Part shown: one piece after another, positions 1 through 13,073 of the stretch | Layout: each line of letters begins with the position of its first letter | Numbering within the stretch: the first letter of the stretch is position 1 | From: Lactifluus volemus | Lineage: Eukaryota > Basidiomycota > Agaricomycetes > Russulales > Russulaceae | Assembly (NCBI GenBank): GCA_022376515.1 | Contig: WTXI01000011.1 | Coordinates: 620,001 to 684,000, forward strand | Length of the DNA: 64,000 nt | Direction: 5' to 3' | Made by a program: the position numbers and the translations under genes | The notes under the pieces: generated by a model | Seen by the model: only the letters and a program-made list of their open reading frames with translations | What the model was told of the DNA's origin: nothing | Databases searched by the model: none

Positions 1-1173
1 TGCGCTCGCACTTTGCGAATTGGACTCACAACGTTAACAACGTAAAAAAAAAGCTTGATCTCCGATCAGAATAACTGTTCTAATCGCATCGTTCACGAAC
101 AACGTGCGCAATATCATCAAACTAGGTAGGTGAAAGCGAAGGGGGCTTCGAATTCCGAACGATGTCTCTCACGACTACGGTGCGACGATGGGACCAAGCA
201 ATGCAATAGTGTGAAGGCTTTCACACCGTATTCAGAGACAACGCACACAAGGCGCGGCAATTCGGTCCAGGCCTTGGCGAAATTTACCAATGCGGCCATT
301 GAGCTCGCGTATTACTCGCGTGTAACTAAACAAAAAAAAACTGACAACCCATTGAAAATCTTCCTTTCCTTTCCCTCGCAAGGCATGGCCGCAGTCAGTA
401 TTCCCGGGTCGCCTAGCACCTGGCGCGCCACGCGAGTTGCCGTTCCCGCAGGCTGTCTCGCCTACAAGGTAACTTACGCACGATCAACGCCGCGTTGTTA
501 GCGAAAGTGTGCCGACTAGGTAGATGGTTCCAGGGGTATGCCAAAAAAAATTATATGGGCCAGCGTTCACACCGTAGTACCGACGACTACGGCGGTGCGT
601 GCTGTGCAGCCGTTACTGGTGGAGTTTGGAAATACAGCGCCGACCTATACAATGGATATGGACATTCGCTGACATTATCTCTCACCCAACTGAACCACAT
701 GTAGATTGGTTATGTTGAGACGTTGCAATTCTATCCACCCCGTGGAATGCGGCTGGAAGCCACCCTCAAAGTCTCTTCTGATAAGAACAGTTTCTATCGC
801 TCTTGCGTTCTTTGAGAGGAACCACCCTACCGAATACAAGACTCACTTTATTCGTGGCAGCGGCAGACTGGAAGCACCGTGGGGTGTAATACCTTATTTC
901 AGGCATTCAGATATCTCAGACCGAAAACTTCCTTATGCAACGAAACATTGTCACACCAACTCACATACAACTCAATTTCCATTTTGACCATTGGATTGTG
1001 AAACCCGGCATTGGCAGACTGTTCTCAATGTTAATCGGTCACATTCCGAAAGTAAAATGCATGACCACGGGACAAGCCCTTATCATAAGGACTTGCTGCG
1101 CGTCGTGCGGGCGACAAATTCATCATTCAACAGCACATATTACAGATGTGGAAAGACTTTCATCTTTTTGCGA
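1..1173. other. No gene recognised (left flank)
   Basis: This stretch holds only short, overlapping open frames on both strands with no protein family signature that I recognise. It lies downstream of the minus-strand uS11 gene, so its right end must contain that gene's 3' UTR. I see no tRNA-like cloverleaf and no long repeat. Confidence 0.5.
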
Positions 1174-1850
<677 letters not shown>

Positions 1851-3404
1851 CTTTTAAAGCTTGCAGTACCAAGGAACTTGAACTTGAGCTGACGGGAAGA
1901 CGATGTGAGGGTAGTGCTTGAAATTAGAGTTTACGCTGGATGCCGTGACTAAACATACGCATACAATCTCCAATTTAAGGTTAGTGGGGACCACTGGCAG
2001 AGCCTTATCTCTCATCTATCCATCCATCATCCATCATGGCATCCAACACCACCCAATGTACTGCGCTCAATGCCGCGATGCAAAGGAAAGGTTGTCACAT
2101 CCCTTGACATGATGGCTAGTCATTGACCCTGTTATTATCTTGCATCGTCAGGTGTTAACAATTCCGACCTTGCTCGGAGTGTCGGCACCACTGAAGATCG
2201 CATTTCTGATAGTCCGTCCGAGTGTTGAATCATTATCGCTCACTTATTTACGTCTATACAGTATGCAGCGGCAGATCGCGTGCTACCCAACAAGAGTTCA
2301 ACGGGCTTGCTAATGCATTGGGCCTTAACTCCGCACCTAACGACGCCACTCACACCACCAAGTAGATCGCTCGATCACAATGTGTTGTAAGTTAGCACGA
2401 AGAGGTCCGAGCAAATCGAGCCTGTCTGGGTGTATTGGATTTATCTAGCCTTTTTTGAGACGCGACCCTTCGGTTAGAATAGTTGAAGATCTCGGCGAAG
2501 AGCGAGTGATATGTCTATCGTCTTGGTGATCTGCTTTGCTGTATTGTCATATCGATGAGTCATGAATGTGAATGTATACTTTGACCGTCTGGTCCTTCCT
2601 GTTCCCAGCTTGCCACGTAGACCTCCAGTCGGATTTGTGACTTGCGAGCCATGCTTCAAACAACACTTCAAAACCAACAAAACGTGTAGAATGTTACAAC
2701 ATTCCCACCGACTTTGCGCACACCATTGAAAGAAATGTTTGAGAGTCTCCTCGTCCCCCAAACATTGATAACGTCCGTGAGTGCCTCCGTCGGCGCAATG
2801 CCAGAGTCCTTCGTGCGTGGCCAACTGGCGTACTTGCGAGAAACACGTGCACAAGAATTGATGCCTAAGGCGAACAGATGTACGTACCACATGATGCACC
2901 ACGGAGTGGCGTGGTCAGTATATAGCGGGCTCCCTTACACACTAGCAGGGAGCCGCCATGTGAAAATCCTCTCTTGACTCCATGATGTTGCGCCACGGTC
3001 AGGTCAGACGAGAAGATAACGGTTGGGGCCGCGATAACAATGCCGTAATCCGGAAATGAGTCGAAAGACGTTATTCCTGAGCAAAAACAAAATGCATACT
3101 GGAATGGATGAATGCGATCCCAGTCAAGGAGTCAAAATGTAGGCTGCACTTTTTCCTGAGTCATAGAAGACCTGAGCTTTCTTTCAAGAGGTTCATTTGC
3201 ATGTGAAATGAATAGACATTCTTCCGACGCCAGGGTCGGAAAATCGATTGACTATAACTGGGAATGTCTGTGTCAATTTTCCGGGACGAGCCTGAGGGAA
3301 TCAAGCCGAACCCCTTCTCTACTATCAACTGGAGCCCAGTCACCGGGAAAACCAGGGGTAACTTAGATAGCTTGATAAGTTACAGTGCTTGGGGCATGCT
3401 GCCA
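1851..3404. other. Non-coding spacer left of the transposon
   Basis: Contains the uS11 promoter at its left end and no convincing gene. A minus-strand open frame at 2474-2902 of 142 codons has a faint resemblance to the cysteine-histidine tail of LINE reverse transcriptases (a short DEETLKHFFQWC segment), but the full C-x2-C pattern is missing and I do not call it. The right edge abuts the left terminal inverted repeat of the Plavaka element. Confidence 0.4.
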
Positions 3405-3442
3405 CATCAGTAAAAGTCGATATTTATTAGCACTGGCTTGAC
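3405..3442 (+). repeat. Left terminal inverted repeat
   Basis: Begins CATCAGTAAAAGTCGA and ends GGCTTGAC. Its reverse complement is found at 13074-13110, which begins CATCAGTAAAATTCGA when read inward, with about 31 of 38 positions matching and small gaps near the inner end. The outermost base of the element may lie up to about 20 bases further left. Confidence 0.75.
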
Positions 3443-3445
3443 ACT

Positions 3446-3790
3446 CCTTAAACTGACTTAAACGTCCTTAAATGTCGTTTTAATAAGGTTTAAGGAAAAT
3501 ATTTTTTAATTAAATTTTTATTGACACAAGCAAGTTTTATTGGGTTAAGCAGATCCTTCCTATTAAACTGCTTAACGCTGCTGCTTAAGCAGGTTAATGC
3601 GACTGTTTAAGAAGCTTAATGTGACTCCTTAAGACCTTTTAATGCGACTACTTAAGACATTTAATATGACTACTTAAGCGATTGCTTAATATGTTTAATG
3701 CGACTGCTTAAGACGTTTAATGCAATTACTTAAGACATTCAATGTGATTGCTTAAGATGCTTAATGCAACGTCTTAAGAAGCTTAAGATT
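3446..3790. repeat. Left subterminal CTTAAG repeat block
   Basis: An AT-rich block in which the palindrome CTTAAG recurs at least eight times at roughly 21-24-base spacing, in a degenerate unit close to GCGACTGCTTAAGACGTTTAAT. Subterminal arrays like this are transposase-binding regions in CACTA-like elements; that role here is an inference. Confidence 0.7.
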
Positions 3791-4101
3791 GGTTTAAGAA
3801 AGGGCTAATATGAAAGGTACCAACGCAAGGAAAAACAGCAGTGGTAAGACAGTCCATCGTGATAATGAGATATAAGAGGGTCAAGTCCAGCAAGAAAGAA
3901 CCGAGATCGTAGATACATAACATCACTTGGGTTGAAACAAGCATTACGGTCAGCAAGGGAGTTGAATCACGGGCGCACAGGAAGGGTGATAGGTAAAGAG
4001 CGCTAAATTTTACAAAAACGCGGTCAGAATTTTTAAAAAAAGGTGGACATTAGCATTGCACATTACTGGTGACTGGAATCGCAATAGAATCGTCTCTTTG
4101 G

Positions 4102-6420
4102 TCACGGATTCACTGAGAAGTTAGCTGTAAAGAAATATAGGAAGACTAAAAAAATTGGATGTCGCTTACAATCGGCGTCCGAGTCGTCATCACAACTTGA
4201 AAGGTCAACCAGATGGGCTCGCCGATTGGGTTCATAACCAAGGGTTTCTTGAGCGACAGCCAAAGATTTGGACCGCCTCGAATTGGGTCTATTAAAGATG
4301 TCAAGTGCCTCATTGAGAATGGCAGCGAGCGCCTCTGGGTTAAGGTCTTCAACAGATTCAAGGTATTGGCGCGTTGTGTCACCCCAGTTTCCGTCACTAA
4401 ATGCGGTACCTGTAGTAGATTCTTTGCCCGTGAGTTCATTCAGCGTCCTTCCAACTTTGACCCTCCTAGAATTGGATTTCTGTAGTCCCTCGATTGTAAT
4501 GTCGTCATTTAGGAGTAGATAAAAAGCCCTCTCAACCTTCATTGTGCAATCAAGCTGAATCAGAACAAGCAAAGGTTTGAAATTGAAAACATACCGCAGT
4601 GGCAGATAGCGCGACTGCCGCTTTTGCCTTCGATTGGTCAGCTTCCAGCACCAGCCCCCTTACTTGGGTAACTCCATTGATCGCTTGGAAATGACTACTA
4701 GCCAATGTTTTGATGACAAGTTCCCCACGGAAAAGTCCCTTGTACTTCTGGAGTAAAATGTACAAATTTCAGAATTGGGAACAAAACTAATATGATAACA
4801 TACCTTGGGCTTTTTCGACGTCGTATCTGAGTAGAGAAAACCTAAGTTCATCAGCATTTCCTTGGCGTAATCTCGACACTTGATTTCTGTATCGTAGATT
4901 TCGCCACTCTGTGCGGCAAAAAAATTCTTCATGGCAACGATTGCGTTATTTCCGAAATTAGTCCACCAAGTGTCCCGGACACGTTGTTCGGTCTAAAGTA
5001 TGGAGCGTCATATGTGTATAAGACAAAATTAAAACCTATGACTTACCACTTTGACAACGTGACAGCGAAGAGCAATCTTATAGTCCATGGTAATGGTCCC
5101 CCTGTAAACTTGTGCCCAGATCTTCCGCACTACACTTAACATTTCGTCGTTGGGAACCTTCCATGGATCGGTAGCATGCTGTGCAATCCAGGAAATATAA
5201 GTCGGAACGAATTTGCCTCGAAAGCGGTCCTGGTCGGTAGCGCCAGGCGGAAGCTCGTCGTCCTTGTCCAAAGACTTCGGCCTTGCCTTCAGGGACGATA
5301 CCTCTTGTACTCTGACAATGCCCTGAATGTGTAAGTTAGCGATATCACGATAAAAGTGTTAAAAGAGAAGACGATATACCGAACTTGTCAAGCGTTGCTT
5401 CCCTTTAAGAGGGCTCGATATGGCTGCCTCCCGCTCAGCGCCATGCATTTCGTCATCGTCATCCAACCCTCCGAGCCCAGCGTTGGTGTACCCATTCTCT
5501 CTGTCTTCGTTTGTGTCAGTGTCGTATTCGTTTGTCAAGGCCACCGGCGAGGGGGATCTATCTGACTCTGAGTCGGAGATAGCTGCAACATTTTTCACAG
5601 CAGGGCTGTTTCTAGTACGAGTAGTTGTAGCCAAGTTGTTGCCAGTGGTAGCCTGAGGGGATGCAACAAATGAGCTCCGAGCGCGAGAGAGCCTGGCAGG
5701 TATCCTCAATTTTGGGGTACTTTTGGCCGGTGCCTTGGTAAGACTGCGACGAGAGCGACAATTGTTTATATCGGAAATCTCGGGCCTGAGATACGTCAAG
5801 TTAATAATACGCATCAAAAGAAGCCTGCAATGCGGCGCTCACGTGTGATCAATGACCATATTAGTGTTCACGTCAGTTGCCTTATCGGTTTCACAATAAC
5901 CGATCCCTTTGTTCTTGATTCCCATCTCTGTATCAGCAGAGACTTTGTTAACGAGCTGGACGGCAGCTCGGAAGGACGGCTTGTCTGTCTTCCCTTTCTT
6001 CTTTTTTGGCATCGGGGTGTTGACTTCTTGCTCTGTGTCAGTCAGCTCGGTGCCAGTGACAGTGGCTACCTTTTCTTCAGTTTCTGTTGCAGTCTCATCA
6101 CCGCTGACACAAGCCACTTCAAACTCCTCACTCGGTGGAAGTGGGATACTTGTGTGACCATGGGTGCGGCGAAGTGTCCTGGGTTTCTTTGCCAATGGCG
6201 TTGATTGATCGAGGTCTTCTTCAGCAATGCGTCTCTCCAGGGTAGCAATACGTTGGACCTTGTTTTTCTCTGCTAGGGCTTTTTCAACTTTCCTCTGTGC
6301 GTCCTCCTCCTTCGCCCTTTCCACTTCTTCTTTACTGCGCCGTTTTCGCTTCAGGACCACACCAGGAGGCTGGTCCACCTTCTTCTCACGGGTTGTCATA
6401 CCGTGAGTTCGTTTGGCCAT
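4102..6420 (-). CDS. Plavaka companion protein, unknown function
   Basis: Second gene of the element, divergent from the transposase. Minus-strand exons 6420-5843, 5785-5380, 5322-5047, 4992-4804, 4747-4595, 4536-4170 and 4124-4102 give an uninterrupted 663-residue protein; introns are 45-58 bases, all GT-AG. The N-terminal 200 residues are basic (VLKRKRRSKEEVERAKEED) and coiled-coil-like, with likely nuclear-localisation stretches. A central acidic and serine-rich linker follows. The C-terminal half from about residue 330 is globular: DTWWTNFGNNAIVAMKNF, then a helical segment with ALSATAVERAFYLLL. The latter resembles the fungal DUF6532 type, which I recall only loosely. No catalytic motif is visible. 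A DNA-binding or accessory role in transposition is inference from its position. The acceptor of exon 6 could be 18 bases upstream in frame. Confidence 0.8.
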
Positions 6421-6622
6421 GGTGTGAAATAGTTCTGAGGGAAAAGACTGAGGAATTTTGGGTCGTGGGAGGAAAGGATTACCAAGGTGACGGTCGTTAT
6501 TATTCGCCCCCCTCTGAATTTGACCAACGTGACTTAGCTACTTTCGGCCTTATTTTTCGGACTACTGCGCGGCCAGCACCCACAGTTTTATTGGTCGCTT
6601 CCTTTTCACCACGATTGCCCTT
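6421..6622. promoter_or_regulatory. Divergent promoter of the transposon genes
   Basis: The two transposon genes start 202 bases apart on opposite strands, so this interval must hold both promoters and 5' leaders. A TTATTTTT/TTATTATTC-type AT-rich core lies in the middle, but no unambiguous TATA box was assigned. Confidence 0.6.
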
Positions 6623-9600
6623 ATGCCCGTGACCCGTTCTCCCAAACGTCAAGTCCAAAGACGTTGCCTGCATGCCCCTCTATTACCATGTACTCATACA
6701 GGATGCAATCGGTCGTTTCGGAATCACTCTGGGCTGACACAACATATTCGTGCCAAGCACCCCATTTCACCAATTTCTTCCAAACCGACGAACCTTTCGC
6801 CTTTCTCCCCAACTGTTGCATCTTCCCCGTGTCGACCTCTGTCTAGAACCTTATTTGGGGATATTCCGGAGGCAAATTTCACTGACAATGATATCCGTCA
6901 CTCACCACTCCATGATGGGTTCGGATTTGACGCGTTGTCGGAAATGCCAGTGAGCCAAGGGGACTGCGACTATGATACCGTCAGGTTACCTTCTCCTGGC
7001 TCAGCTAGCATTACTAGTTCTCGAGGTGGACACAAAGGTACGGTACTAAGACGAGAGTTTCATGGCAATATAAATGGTGCGACGCCAACTTGAATATAAC
7101 CGGAATGTGTCTAATTATAACATTTGGTATCTTACAGCTGTTATATGTGATGACTCGGAGCGTGTCGAATTCATAGATCCCAGTACATTGTCTCCGCATA
7201 GCGAGTCCGAGTCTGATTGGGTACCCTTCAAAAGTCAGGTCCAATTTGAGATGGCCGAATTCCTTTTTAGCAGAAACCAGATGCCTGCAACACAAATTGA
7301 CATTCTGCTTAAGCTATGGGAAGCTACTTTGGCTAAGCATGGTGATGCTGCCCCATTTTCGGACCATAGAGACTTGTATGCGACGATCGATTCTATTTCT
7401 TTCGCTGACACACCCTGGGAGTCATTTAATGTGGTACACAATGACAATAAGCCAGATCGTGACATTCCGTCTTGGATGACATCAAATTACGATGTCTGGT
7501 TTCGGAACCCTCGCACACTCCTTCACAATCTCATATCAAATCCTGATTTTGACAAGGGGTTTGATTATGTGCCTTTTCGCGAATATGATCAGCTCGGAAA
7601 CCACCGCTTTCAGGATTTCATGTCCGGGAATTGGGCCTGGAAGCAAGCGGTATGGCACTTCTTTTTCGCTTACACAGGAGACATTCTGATGCTTCCAAAG
7701 GACTTGCTTGCTGAGGACGACCACACGCATGGCTCAATGTTTGTGCCAATCATCCTGGGAAGCGATAAAACGACTGTGTCCATCGCAACTGGTAACAATG
7801 AGTACTGGCCCATCTACATGTCAATAGGAAACATCTGTAACAACATCCGGCGGGCTCATCGTAACGGCGTTGTGCTTCTTGGCTTTTTCGCCATCCCCAA
7901 ATGTATGTGTTTCAGATTTCTTAAATAAAAAACACATTTACAGGTGGCACATAGCAGAAAAGAAGTATGCCAGCGATGCATCGTTCCGAAGATATCGGCG
8001 CCAGCTATTCCATACAACTCTTGCTAAAATTCTCAAGCCCCTCGAACACAATATGACGATCCCTGAGGTTGTTCGCTGTCCAGATGGACATTTTCGGCGA
8101 GCCATTTATGGTCTTGGGCCTTATATCGCGGACTACCCTGAGCAAGCACTCCTTGCGTCCATTGTCCAAGGGTGGTGTCCCAAGTGAGTTTCCATGGTGA
8201 TATATCTGATCAAGATCAATTGAGATTACCAACTACTAGGTGCACTGCACCTCCTCATGAGTTCGACAAACCCGGGCTCCGCCGTTGTCAAGAGCATACA
8301 GAGGCGCTTGTAGAGGCACGTGAGTTAGGTGAATTGTGGGACGAGTATGGCCTAGTCGGTGACATCATTGTAAGAGTTTCTTTCTACCTGTTAAATCTCT
8401 TTCATTTTCTACTTCATTTTCGTATTCTTTCGCTGTGGTATCTGGGCGCGTGCGGAGTCACGAGAGCGCTGATTGGGATCGAGCGCTGAGAGAGTGATTG
8501 ACGTCATTTGCGCTCTGATGAATAGTCTGGTGGGAGATGCGTCAAGCCCATTGGCCTATAATTTTCTCTCGTGACATCTTCCTGTCGTCTCATCACTCGG
8601 ATGACCTCAGCCGAGCTGGTTATTGTGAGTCCTACGAGTCACCTTCGCCTATATCCTCTTCCTCTCCATCGTCATCACATCTCTCTTCACCATCTAGCTT
8701 TCCATCGTCCGAGATCCTCCCCTTCACACCTGTAATATCACGTTCCCCTCCATCATCAGGCGAATATCTTTCCCGGACTTCCGTATTATTCACACCATCA
8801 GTAATCTCAAGCGCTACTGTGTAGTACTGTCAGGCCGACAGCTCCAGGTATAGGTCATGGTGTCCTCAACCGCATACGTGACATACTGGATGTCGTCAAG
8901 GCACAAGCTGATGGGTTGTGGGATGGCCAATTATCGACAAAATGTTTATTGGATGAGCTTCGCCAGCACATCCCTCAGGTGCCGGATAACGGGGAACTAG
9001 TACCAGTGGACAGGTTACAGCGCATTCAGGACTTGATTAACGGCCTGGCAGAAGCGTCGAGACCTGCAAGACCTCCGACGCCTGAAGAGTCGCCATTCGA
9101 TTCTGGCTCTGACACCTCGACCATGATCAGACGTCTTAGGAAAAGGTGGGACAGGCTGAGGTGAGAGCGCCGACACCATTAAAGCCACGATGGCAGAACT
9201 TCTTCGTCCTTCCCAACCTCCAACTGCTGTGCAAATTCAACCACCACCCGCATTCGTGCCCCTAAACTTCCGACCTGATGCTCGTGGCCCACGACCTCGA
9301 AGTGCCAGTCCGACACTTCTTACCGAATTACCCCCGCTACGGCCGTTTACTGTCCCAATTCCAGAACCTCTCGCTGCACATAATATGGGTCTCAGGCCTC
9401 CAGGGCGGCCAGAAAGAATCCCAGTCTGTTTCCTCCACCGCCTCCTGCAAGGGTTCCCTCAGCGATCTCAGGGGCCGACGTTGGTCGTCGACCACCCACA
9501 GATGGACCACGTTTTGATGACGCTGTTCATGCCGGGAGGCGGATACGGACAGGTGATGGTGACGGATGGATAGGGTCTCGATCCCCCCCAAGCTGCGGTG

Positions 9601-12600
9601 GTAAGCCTGAAGATTGATCCTGGTTTCCTCACTGTCTGACATTGATATATTGTAGCCTCCTCCACCGATTATCGAGGAAGTGCCTAGACGTGCTACTATG
9701 CCAGCGGTGCTTCAAGCATACCCACCACTCCCGGTATGCCTGTTGCTGGTTCTTATGCCTCTGCCTCTGACCAACAAAGCCGCAGCCTCCGCACTTAGGT
9801 GTACCAGGTGCCGCACCAGCCCCTCTGCCATTCACACAGGTACCGTATTCTCTGGAATTATGATGGACTTTGTTAACACAAAAATATCTGTAGTCTGTCA
9901 TTCTGCCGCCTATTTTCAATGAAATGATGGCCATGGTTCGGGTGCGTTCCCGTGCTGCATCCTTTGGCAATGCGGGTACAAGCTGACTTCGCGAAGGAAA
10001 TCGATTCATGCATTTAGCCTCTTTGGAACAGCAACACGAGCTGATGAGATACATGGGCTCTCTGAACGATTGGCTTGGGAATGATGTAGCAGACCGGCAA
10101 GCTGAGATTCGTAGTACCTCCGACCACCTCGACCAACTTCGGGACGATGTGAATCGCCTGTGCTACCCGCGTTGTAGGTTGCACTATATCTATGTCCTGA
10201 CGTGCCGCTAATAATCCTTAGACCCGCAACCAGGGTCGGATTTGAACCAGGCTTTATGGGCCCAGGCCCTCCTGGCCCACAGTACTCTCGGTGTTCCACG
10301 TCTTCTCGCACCTCCACCTGGCGTGTATGTGCCCCCCTTCCCCCATGTTCCCTCGGCCGTATAGTGGGGCGATCCCTCCTGTTATTCCTGGCCGTCCTAG
10401 CGCAAATAAAACTCCAACCCCGAGTGACTCACCAGTAATTCTCTCTCCCCGATCCCACGATGGAGGTATACCATTCGTAGCACCAGCCATAGGTGTATTC
10501 CCTGGAGTTCTCCAGCTCCTCGAGTATACCAGCCTCCTGTTCCTATCGACGAGGAACCATATATACCTCCTGCTCCCAGCCGGACTCCCACCGAATCCCC
10601 CCGCCATCTGTGATTCCAGTAGTCGGTCGTCATCTCGTACCAGGTGCATTTCCTGTTGCGATGGTAGCTTCTCACCCTTCTCATTACCCCGACAGGCCAG
10701 AAACGCCAAACAAGCGAAGCCGCTCTCCCCCGTAGCCCTACAACCAGAGTCGCCGGGACCGTATTATCCCTCTCGTGTTCCCACTCGCTACTTGAAACGC
10801 CCCATTTAACCCATCCAATCCATCCACCCAGTTCTAGTTGCGCTGACTCGGATTCCATCTGCAGTACTACGCACATGCCAGCTGAGTCGTATCCGACGAG
10901 ATATCGCCGGGACGGTATACTGAGTCAATAACCACCTTCTGAATGGCCCCTTTCACCCGAAGGAAGAGAATATTACCCTTGGATTCAGCACGAGCGCATT
11001 GCGGCGGCACACCTTCACTTTTTTCCCTTTCCCTTTCCCTTCTTTTGTCTGTTGTCACTGTGATCTAGATTGCTTATCTGCTTTCGTTTATAGCCATTTA
11101 CAAATGATTTCCCTCGTGCAGATATCCATGAACTTCTGTCGCCCGATCTTCTCCACCAAGTGATTAAAGGCACATTCAAGGATCACTTAGTGACGTGGGT
11201 GGAGCAATACCTTGTCATCGCTCATTGCCGTAAACGTGCAAATGATATTATGGATGATATTGACCATCGGTACCTTCTCCATTGCTTATTTGAAGCTGTG
11301 GCATTTTCACAAGTTTAGTATTGCTATCGTAGCTCCTTTTTCTGGCCTGCGGCGATTCCCCCGGGGTAGAGGATTCAAACAATGGACTGGGGATGATTCT
11401 AAGGCCTTGATGAAGGTCAGTGATTAGTGCATTTATCTTGCTAAATTTATATCAATTCCTTTAGGTCTACCTTCCAGCTATTCAAGGCCATGTCCCTCAG
11501 GGAATAGTGCGCACTTTCCGTGCCTTCTTGGAATTTTGCTATATTGCACGACATGACGTCATTGATACACCTGCGCTCAAGTCACTCGAAGACGCACTCA
11601 GTCGGTTCCACCAACATCGAGCTGTGTTCGAGGAATATGCTGTTCGACCTGGTGGCTTCAGTCTCCCTCGACAGCATTCCCTTGTTCATTATGCAAGCCT
11701 TATTCGATTGTTTGGTGCACCCAATGGACTTTGTTCATCCATCACGGAATCAAAGCACATCAAAGCTATCAAAGAGCCTTGGCGACGATCTAATCGGTAC
11801 AACGCACTTGACCAAATATTACTTACAAATCAGCGCCTTGATAAACTTGCTTCTTGCCGAGTTGACTTTACGAGCCGCGGTATGCTTGATAGAACTTGTT
11901 CATCGGACTTACATCGTGAGCGACTACCAAAAGCTGTCTAGCAGCCAAATTTACCACTTGCAATCCAAAAGGTAGCAACACGACTCGGAGTCACGGTGAC
12001 AACCACGACATGCGCAGCGGCGACTTGAATGGGGGCACCAGCAAAGGAGATAAAGGCAACGATTACGATGGGGTTGTAGACGGACCAACTGTTCTTGCTC
12101 ACACGAATTTGGCCAAAACGATTTGTAAGTACTTCGTCCTTCTTGTTACATGTTAAACCATGGATATGTCCAGGTCGTAAACGGCTCCTTAGTGCGCTTG
12201 CGGTTGAGCTTGGCCAACCAGATTTTGTTCAACTAATCCAGAGGTTTTTATGTGACCAACTGCCTGCTAATACTAATGATCTTATCCCGGAGGCTCGTGG
12301 CAACGTTTCAGTTTATACAAGTGCCATCTCGACCTTTCATGCGCCAAGTGACCTTAGTGGCATTGGTGGCATGCGATCGGAGTACATTCGAGCGACCTCA
12401 AGTTGGCGAAAAGGCCCGCCTCGTTATGACTGCGTTTTCGTTAATACAGACCCAGCCCTCGAAGGATTGCGTGGTCTTGAAGTTGCCCGCGTTCGTCTTT
12501 TTTTCTCATTCAAATTTCGTAACACGACGTATCCTTGCGCTCTGGTCCACTGGATGTCTCGAATTGGCGATGGACCCAACGAGGAGACTGGAATGTGGGT

Positions 12601-12805
12601 CGTTGAACCCGACTTCAACGCTGATGGGTCACGATTTGTTTCTGTCATTCATCTTGATGCGATACTTCGAGCGGCTCACTTGATTCCAGTGTATGGGGTA
12701 GACTTTATATCAAAGAACTTTTCCTTTCATGATTCGTTAGATAGATTTTCCTCTTTTTATGTCAACAAATTCATCGACCATCATGCTTTTGAGATCGCTT
12801 TCTAG
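6623..12805 (+). CDS. Plavaka transposase
   Basis: Exons 6623-7076, 7138-7902, 7955-8183, 8240-8369, 11094-11269, 11319-11415, 11465-11915, 11972-12124 and 12174-12805 join to 3087 bases, a 1028-residue protein with no stop. It begins with one C2H2 zinc finger (CTHTGCNRSF...HIRAKH, residues about 23-46). The family core then follows in order: FEMAEFLFSRNQM, SWMTSNYDVWFRNPR, FQDFMSGNWAWKQA, PIILGSDKTTVS, RRAHRNGVVLLGF, CPDGHFRRAIYGLGPYIADY, ADIHELLSPDLLHQ, FKQWTGDDSKALMK, SITESKHIKAIKEPWRRS, and a tail VIHLDAILRAAHLIPVYG. The conserved D in GSDKTT, D in ADIHELL and E in TESKH are candidate DDE residues (inference). Eight introns; seven are 49-61 bases, while the fourth (8370-11093) is 2724 bases and carries foreign sequence. 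The intron 11916-11971 has a weaker AAAAG acceptor. It appears functional. Confidence 0.9.
8370..11093 (+). other. Proline-rich coding sequence nested in a transposase intron
   Basis: Between a GTAAGA donor and a TTTATAG acceptor of the transposase lies 2.7 kb with its own plus-strand coding character. A segment at about 8850-9163 encodes a helical region (IRDILDVVKAQADGLWDGQ and LLDELRQHIP, then SDTSTMIRRLRKRWDRLR). It is followed at 9190-9570 by a proline-rich part with FVPLNFRPDARGPRPRSASP, at 10006-10180 by a coiled coil (LEQQHELMRYMGSLNDWL), and at 10220-10735 by more proline- and serine-rich sequence ending in ETPNKRSRSPP. I recall such low-complexity plus coiled-coil proteins from mushroom genomes, function unknown. 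Frames change several times; at two of the joins one added base restores the frame, as elsewhere in the window. It could be captured cargo, a nested element, or a pseudogene. Confidence 0.6.
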
Positions 12806-13073
12806 GCATTTGTTACACTGCTTAACCTTCTTAAGCCCTTAGAATTCATTTATTTACTTAGACAACATTCACTTGATTACCGTTCATTACCCTTAGAGTT
12901 CATTTAATTACTTAGACAACATTCATTTGATTACCGTTCATTAGCGGTTGGTTTTCCTACTTAGCATAGCTTAGCATAGAGCGAGTTGCTTAACGTCAGC
13001 AGGTCAAGATCATTCTAATTAGTTCAATCTAGATGTAACCACGTCAATTATCAGTTAAGCGTGTCTAAACAGG
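12806..13073. repeat. Right subterminal repeats with a 54-base tandem duplication
   Basis: Two adjacent 54-base units at 12836-12889 and 12890-12943 start CCCTTAGA and end TTCATTA and differ at only about four positions. Around them CTTAAG, CTTAGAC, CTTAGCAT and TCTAAGC motifs recur, echoing the CTTAAG block at the left end of the element. Confidence 0.75.

Noticed and set aside
2474..2902. Possible LINE reverse-transcriptase C-terminal zinc knuckle on the minus strand
   Set aside because: Only the ET-LKH-C part fits; the preceding cysteine pair is missing and no other reverse-transcriptase motif lies nearby.
3420..3790. CRISPR-like array suggested by regular repeats
   Set aside because: The units are degenerate, lack unique spacers of fixed length, occur in a eukaryotic transposon end, and have no cas genes.
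6297..6632. Plus-strand open frame of 111 codons overlapping the companion gene start
   Set aside because: It is antisense to a well-supported exon and has no family similarity.
10202..10300. tRNA-like GGATTTGAACC sequence
   Set aside because: No acceptor stem or anticodon arm can be folded around it; it lies within the proline-rich coding sequence.
11895..11971. Apparent frameshift in the transposase after the RTCSS segment
   Set aside because: A 56-base GT-AG intron (11916-11971) restores the frame exactly and makes the total coding length a multiple of three.
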